Position numbers and translations under genes: made by a program. DNA of 64,000 bases from Hermodice carunculata (taxonomy: Eukaryota > Annelida > Polychaeta > Eunicida > Amphinomidae). This document shows positions 59,220 to 64,000 of the stretch, in pieces. Below the pieces are notes generated by a model that saw only the letters and a list, made by a program, of their open reading frames with translations, was not told the origin of the DNA and searched no databases. The DNA lies in the NCBI GenBank assembly GCA_964020975.1, contig OZ026624.1:70956591-71020590 (forward strand), in the 5' to 3' direction. The stretch's first letter is position 1, and every line of letters begins with the position of its first letter.

Positions 59220-60680
59220 CGCGTTGGGCCCAGGTCTTCATATGTTTACAACAGATGCCATGGCTAACGCCAATGATTACAGTGTGGAATGGCTGAACAG
59301 TGCAAATATTTTACCTACGATGTCACATCAGTGGAGAAACATGCATTTTGAGTTTGCTGAAATTCGATTTGTCATTAAATCCAAGCACATCCTGTGTTTT
59401 ACTTTCTGATTCTTTCACCTGTTATCCGGCCAGTCTTATGAACTGGACTATTCTTATTGATTTAAGACAGGCAATGGTGGAAAGTCTATTAGTGTTTTAT
59501 ATTGATCCACCCAAGTTCAGAAACAAAACCTAACAAATGAGCTTACATCCAGAATTCAAAGATCGGAGGTGCAACATTCAAAAATAAGTTTGAATCTTCT
59601 ACTTAAAGTCAGAGACTGTATGAACACTGTCACACATAGAACGAAAATATACCTTTAAACAACGCCACCCCCTTGCTCACAGCACAGCATAGCCAGAGAT
59701 GTTCTCATCGAATATTTTGAGTCCATCACATAATCATCAATCATGTATTCCAACATTGTTCAGTTTCCTCAAACTCAAACATCTGAGAGATTAAAACCAA
59801 GCTACATGTACCTGTTATTTATATGCATGCATCTTCCCTAGAATTCAGCAACCAGAAAAATCACAAATATTTGACTATTTTTTTTCAAATAAAATTAATT
59901 CCTTCTTCACGTGTAACAGGCAATAGTAGGAAGGTCATCAGTGCTTTAATTTTATCCATTCAAGATTACAATTGAAACTGCACCAATAAGACTACAACTA
60001 AATGCAAAGATTTTATGTTGAATATTCAAAATATGATTATGTCTTTGCTAAAATATTAATGTACTATTACTAACTAGACAGTACACAAACACTGAGATGC
60101 AAAGAATAAAAACATACCTTCAATATAATCACACTGTTGGAGATTATGCCCATAGCTGAACATCGCTTTAAAAGTTCTTATCAGGTATTTGAATCATATC
60201 ATTGCACCACTATACACAGATTCCAACTTGATAATCGCATTCCTAATTTTCAAGTACCTAAAAATTATATATATATATCCATCATCAGAGACTCAAGGAG
60301 CCATAAAAAAAAATTCTACAATTTTATCCAGGCAAATTCAATTCCTCCCTTAACTTGTGAAAGGCTATGTTACAAAGTGTTATAATGCCTCAAACATTTC
60401 TACTGGAGCTTAATATCAGATCTTTGCAGTAGGGCCACAACACCACGCCAAAGGTTACAAGCACAATATTCAAAACTATTTCTCTCTCGGATGAAACGCC
60501 AGTCTACTGTTACAAGTCATACACTCTATAAAACAATGTCGTGCAATAGATGAAATTATACCTTCAACAAAACCACACCCTCAAAGATCAAAGCGCACAG
60601 CATAGCATGGCCAAAGCGTTCCTCATCCAATATTTTAAGCCCATTGCATATCAGTTTCGCCTTTACATAATGCATCATTT
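59220..60680. repeat. Tandem triplication, unit about 455 bp, carrying a PDZ-like exon
   Basis: Three successive units share order and strand. The exon-end signal on the plus strand (ATACCTTNAANNNAANNNCAC) recurs near 59.65, 60.12 and 60.56 kb. A second shared block (ACAGGCAATRGTRGRAAGKTC and its neighbours) occurs near 59.47, 59.92 and 60.36 kb. The unit at 60.56-60.66 kb keeps an open PDZ-like second half. In the unit near 59.67-59.74 kb the matching GLKIFDENISGYAVL frame is interrupted. The unit near 60.12-60.20 kb keeps only the final part (VIILK before GTATGT). This records local amplification of one exon with its flanking intron. Confidence 0.6.
60562..60660 (-). CDS. Candidate exon: PDZ-like second half, intact copy of a tandem triplet
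   Basis: A 99-nt, phase 0-0 stretch of 33 codons, the same length as the 11.65-kb second-half exon. It encodes AKLICNGLKILDEERFGHAM and then LCALIFEGVVLLK. The I-C-N-G turn, a helix and the final V-V-L-L-K strand follow the PDZ second-half pattern. The donor is AAG|GTATAA. The proposed acceptor (TATGTAAAG) is weak. It lies about 0.8 kb downstream of the 61.5-kb first-half candidate in the same phase, a spacing similar to domain D. Two degraded relatives lie at about 60.15 and 59.70 kb in a tandem array. I judge it a probable PDZ half, from motif similarity only. Confidence 0.5.
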
Positions 60681-61490
60681 TATGTCCTTGCTTCAGAGCA
60701 TTGTGTCTTAGTATCATCTTGCTGTTATTTCTAGTCATGATTGTTACCTCTCATTGGGCAGTGGTATCCACACGATTTGTGTACAGTCTATTGTTTTCAG
60801 TCTCTTTGCAGAAGAAAGAAGAAAAAGGATAAACGTTTCAACAATCCTGAAATTGTGGTTGATTTTCACAGCTTGTCAAAACTGTCTCTGTGTATGAGGG
60901 TTGCCAAAGATTCAGTATTAATGAGAACATTGCAGTTGACTCCCCTTAAATATTTCAGAAAAACATTATCAACATCATTAATGAATTTGAAACCGACAAT
61001 GAGAGCAAAGAAGGTCACGGTCATCATCAGAAACATTGATCAGTGCATCTTGTAGACAAATACTTATAAAGTACATGATTTATGCTCTTTTATTGGTCTT
61101 TCACCAAAAACTGAGCTATCATTGTGACATACAGAGGTCAGTGTGGGAGTAAGATGCAAAGAAGACACATGTACAGTTCCATCTGAGAGGAGCAGTCACA
61201 ATTCAGTGAAATGTGACTGCAGCTGTGCAAGAGTTCTATTAAATGATCGGATTTGCAGGGGGTGCACACAAGCAGTTGAAGCACTCAATGAGCCAAAGTA
61301 TTAGCTTCTTGGTGATAATAGATACCGGTACACCCTATCTGAAGAGTATCTTATGCAGTTTATCATAAGAATGGATAAATGCGTCATTTCGTGATTCATG
61401 GAGAATATGACCTTATTCGTAACTGCAAAGTTGGTACTTTTCTTACATAAAATAACGAAAAGATTTATTACCGCTTTTACAAAAACTCAC

Positions 61491-61583
61491 CTCTACTTTA
61501 GAACCTATATACACTTTCTGCGCAACCTTTCCACTAAGCTTCACATTTGACTCGGCAGTGAGTCTTGTCTGGTGTCCCCTGTG
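61491..61583 (-). CDS. Candidate exon: PDZ-like first half of an upstream paralogue
   Basis: A 93-nt, phase 0-0 stretch between AG (GATTAAGTAGCAG) and a strong GTGAGTTTTT donor. The encoded peptide ends VKLSGKVAQKVYIGSKVE, matching the end of the 18.7-kb exon (EKIGKPAPESRICLGANVE) in the L/I-x-G-K-x-A run and the final V-E before the donor. The N-terminal part (HRGHQTRLTAES) is short and not alignable with confidence. It lies 17 kb upstream of the Ig exons on the same strand, so it should belong to a different gene copy with its 5' end to the right of the window. The acceptor has a poor pyrimidine tract. Confidence 0.5.
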
Positions 61584-61674
61584 CTGCTACTTAATCATAG
61601 CCTGTTTTTAATATTTCTAATTGTCATGCCAGTTTACTCTGCAAAGATCTGTATACTACTTGTACGGTTTCCCC

Positions 61675-61989
61675 CTACAGTATTAAAACGCAAACGCGTG
61701 TTGCATTTATAACTTCACATGCCCATTTTATCATATTGCCTGCGTCAAATATACCTTTACACAAAGGACAGATAGTTTTATCTTGGTGAATCTCATGTAT
61801 GTTACAGTTTGTGTGAACAATAATCTGAATGTACTTTATATTAGCTTGTCTCTGTTTTGGAAACATTTTTATGCACCAGAGGCAATATCTGTATTGAGCA
61901 TTTGATGTTTTGTGGGTTTTATCTGCTTCATTTGACTGGTGCAGCAGGTGGCCAATATTTACATTTTGTGCTGGGGTCACTGGTTTCAT
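61675..61989 (-). CDS. Unrecognised ORF with Cys/His pairs
   Basis: A 104-codon frame holds YRYCLWCIKMFPKQ, then HTNCNIHEIH, then TICPLCKGIFDAG. The C-x-x-C pairs with intervening His residues could form a zinc-binding fold. It has no visible splice context and is not matched elsewhere in the window. It lies about 100 bp upstream (in minus sense) of the 61.5-kb PDZ-like exon, so it might be a 5' neighbour or chance. Confidence 0.25.
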   Translation of the reverse strand: MKPVTPAQNVNIGHLLHQSNEADKTHKTSNAQYRYCLWCIKMFPKQRQANIKYIQIIVHTNCNIHEIHQDKTICPLCKGIFDAGNMIKWACEVINATRVCVLIL

Positions 61990-61994
61990 GTATG

Positions 61995-64000
61995 TATAAT
62001 GTTTCTACCAATCGGGGTTCCACAGAGTTTTCCTCCTATTATATGTTATTGTTAACAACATTGTAGGCTATAAACCCTCTTGACAATTAAATAGACCTGC
62101 AATTTTCTTCACAATCAGAAAGATAGATATTGCATTTATTCACATATACGACTAAAGCGAAGCGTGCAACACTACATTGATTTTTCGTTTTTGCTTCTTT
62201 GCTCGCCAAAAATAGTTATCAAGATCTAGCGACGATATAATAAAAACATTTTGATGGATGCAACAAATTGCATCATTGGTCAAAGTTGTGAGATTTCAAA
62301 AGCATTCTTCAAACATTAAGGTTTTTTTAGATGGGACCCACATATACCCCCCCCCCCCCGTAAGATCTGACACAATTGACACCCAGTAATTAATTGTAGA
62401 TCTCCACATGTAACGTGAAAACTTTTTTTTTTATTTAACAAAATTAATTTTGCTATTTTGGTTCAACACCAGAGTTTAACGAAATACTTTTTTCAATGTG
62501 CCTCTTCATTTGTGTTACTTCTTGTGTTTCACATCTGAATGTATCGCCTTATGCATTAATTTCCATATTCATATCTTCTTTTTTGTGCAAGTACTGTAGG
62601 CATGCATTGTAAACTATACACATGCACAGCAAAGCTTTGCAATTGTACGCTGTGTCTGGAATTTTGTCAGTACATCATTCTCATTTCACTGGTGAGCATC
62701 TAATTATGCTCTGGATTTCACGATATATGCAGTGTCACATTTGGAGAATTTTCAGCCGAGTTGCAAGAATATACAGATGGATATCGACAGCATTATGTTA
62801 AATCCTGTTGTTTTTTTTCGTTTAATTCATCAATATTTAAAATCTAGCTTGATGCCTAGTATGCAGACTGACGGAGACATAGATGGGTGGACCGAGGTGG
62901 ACGAATGGATAAATATACGCATAGGTATATTTGTCAAAGTAGATGATCTACGCATTATATTTTGGGTTCTGATAGCAATGTTACTTTCAATTGGTAATGG
63001 CATGCAAGCAGAAAGACATAATTGCAAATTGATGGATAAGTATGTTCATATTTTAACATAAAATCACCCATTACCACCATATAAGTCTAACTTGTATAAT
63101 TTCAATTTGGGGAAATAAACTACTCAAAACTTATAACTCTCCACTTATTTACTTGTATATCATTGAATAATGAACAGATATTTTGGAATTTCAGTATCAT
63201 ATATTTTATCTTCATACTCTTGGTACAGCGTCAACAGAAAAATGACCATCGTAAGGAGTCCATGCTTCACTGCACATGACTGGTTTTAAGTGAAAGTCAA
63301 AATTTGAAGTTCGCAACATTAGATTCAATGAAACCTGAAGTGGGTAATCAAGTTTTTTGTTTTTGTTTGTTTTGAGTAGTCAATATAAATATTACAATAT
63401 TTTTTTTGCTTTAATTTTATTAACAAATTACAAAGTTCCGATAATGCCGATAATAAGTCGTACGTGTGATCTAGCGAAAACTGGATGTAAAGAAAGCATA
63501 TATGAAAATAATACCAAAATGGGGTCAAAGCCAGCTCGTTATTTAAAGAATTGTGCACATGGCTTTACAAGTCACTGAATTCTTTGGGAATGTCTATATC
63601 AGTCTGCCTGCCCCTGTGGACATATTGTCACGTCTTTCTTCCATATTATTAAACACCGAAGTCCGTCTGGTATCATGACATTTGTATATTTACTGGCATT
63701 GTAATGAAATATGTTTCTTCGAAAAAAGGAAAACACTTCTCAAAACTTCATTAGTTTATTGCTCTGATCTTGCACACCGGGTGACCCAAGTACAACGCAT
63801 TTTGTACTCCTTTTGTACATGCTTCTGCGGTTTACCTGTGTTTGATTCGAACTAAAAGGAACATAAAATATTTTAGCTCCGCGCAAAATAATTTTGCTAT
63901 GTAGCAGCACATCTTAATTACTCCCATGACTGCATGACAAGACCTCCAACCGAAAGCAACATCACATAATTTTACTCCGAGAAAAGTAGTTTTGCAAAGT
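61995..64000. other. Right-end spacer, no gene recognised
   Basis: AT-rich sequence with a C-run at 62.35 kb. The 109-codon plus-strand frame at 62732-63061 has no recognisable domain or splice context. Confidence 0.4.

Overview
The window looks like nuclear DNA from an animal, most likely a marine invertebrate. It is AT-rich with long introns, many TA, CA and GATA microsatellites, and fragments of Tc1/mariner, Harbinger, hAT-like, LINE and Ty3/Gypsy elements. The motif TAGGCCTA recurs more often than the base composition predicts. An echinoderm or another invertebrate deuterostome is my best guess, with low confidence. There are no bacterial-style operons, no rRNA genes, and no tRNA gene that I could see.

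The main content is a spread-out gene on the minus strand, read from about 44.6 kb down to the left edge. Its exons are short and lie in long, transposon-filled introns, so each had to be found from splice sites and phases. In transcription order they are: a V-type immunoglobulin exon (44563-44204, phase 1-1), a second Ig exon (38351-37971, phase 1-1), a transmembrane exon (35004-34896, phase 1-2), a short cytoplasmic exon with an acidic dileucine motif (32220-32169, phase 2-0), then a series of phase 0-0 exons each encoding one half of a PDZ domain. First halves lie at 29.7, 18.7, 12.5 and 1.8 kb. Second halves lie at 26.8, 25.6, 17.7 and 11.65 kb. All the phases join without conflict, which predicts a single-pass Ig receptor carrying several PDZ domains in its own cytoplasmic tail. 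I know of no described receptor family with this layout. The signal-peptide exon was not found, and the 3' end may lie beyond the left edge.

The 18.7-16.0 kb and 12.6-10.0 kb stretches look like tandem duplicates of one PDZ module. Exons of the same style recur on the minus strand at 61.5 and 60.6 kb, the latter in a local tandem triplication of about 455 bp, with a further candidate at 54.9 kb. These suggest the tail end of a second, upstream paralogue.

The rest is mobile-element debris. In order: a Tc1/mariner transposase end (1-555), an hAT/BED-like scrap (2.86-3.4 kb), a minus-strand LINE (3.66-6.54 kb), a plus-strand LINE 3' end (6.7-7.3 kb), a LINE ORF1-like frame (7.8-8.55 kb), a possible LTR or promoter region (14.65-15.9 kb), a 3.2-kb Harbinger element with two convergent genes (19.48-22.65 kb), a foldback element (36.04-36.38 kb), a GC-rich degraded block (39.2-42.96 kb), a LINE endonuclease region (51.3-53.2 kb), a LINE reverse transcriptase fragment (55.65-56.3 kb) and a Ty3/Gypsy fossil (57.3-58.8 kb). 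A dispersed, partly tandem repeat of about 480 bp occurs throughout.
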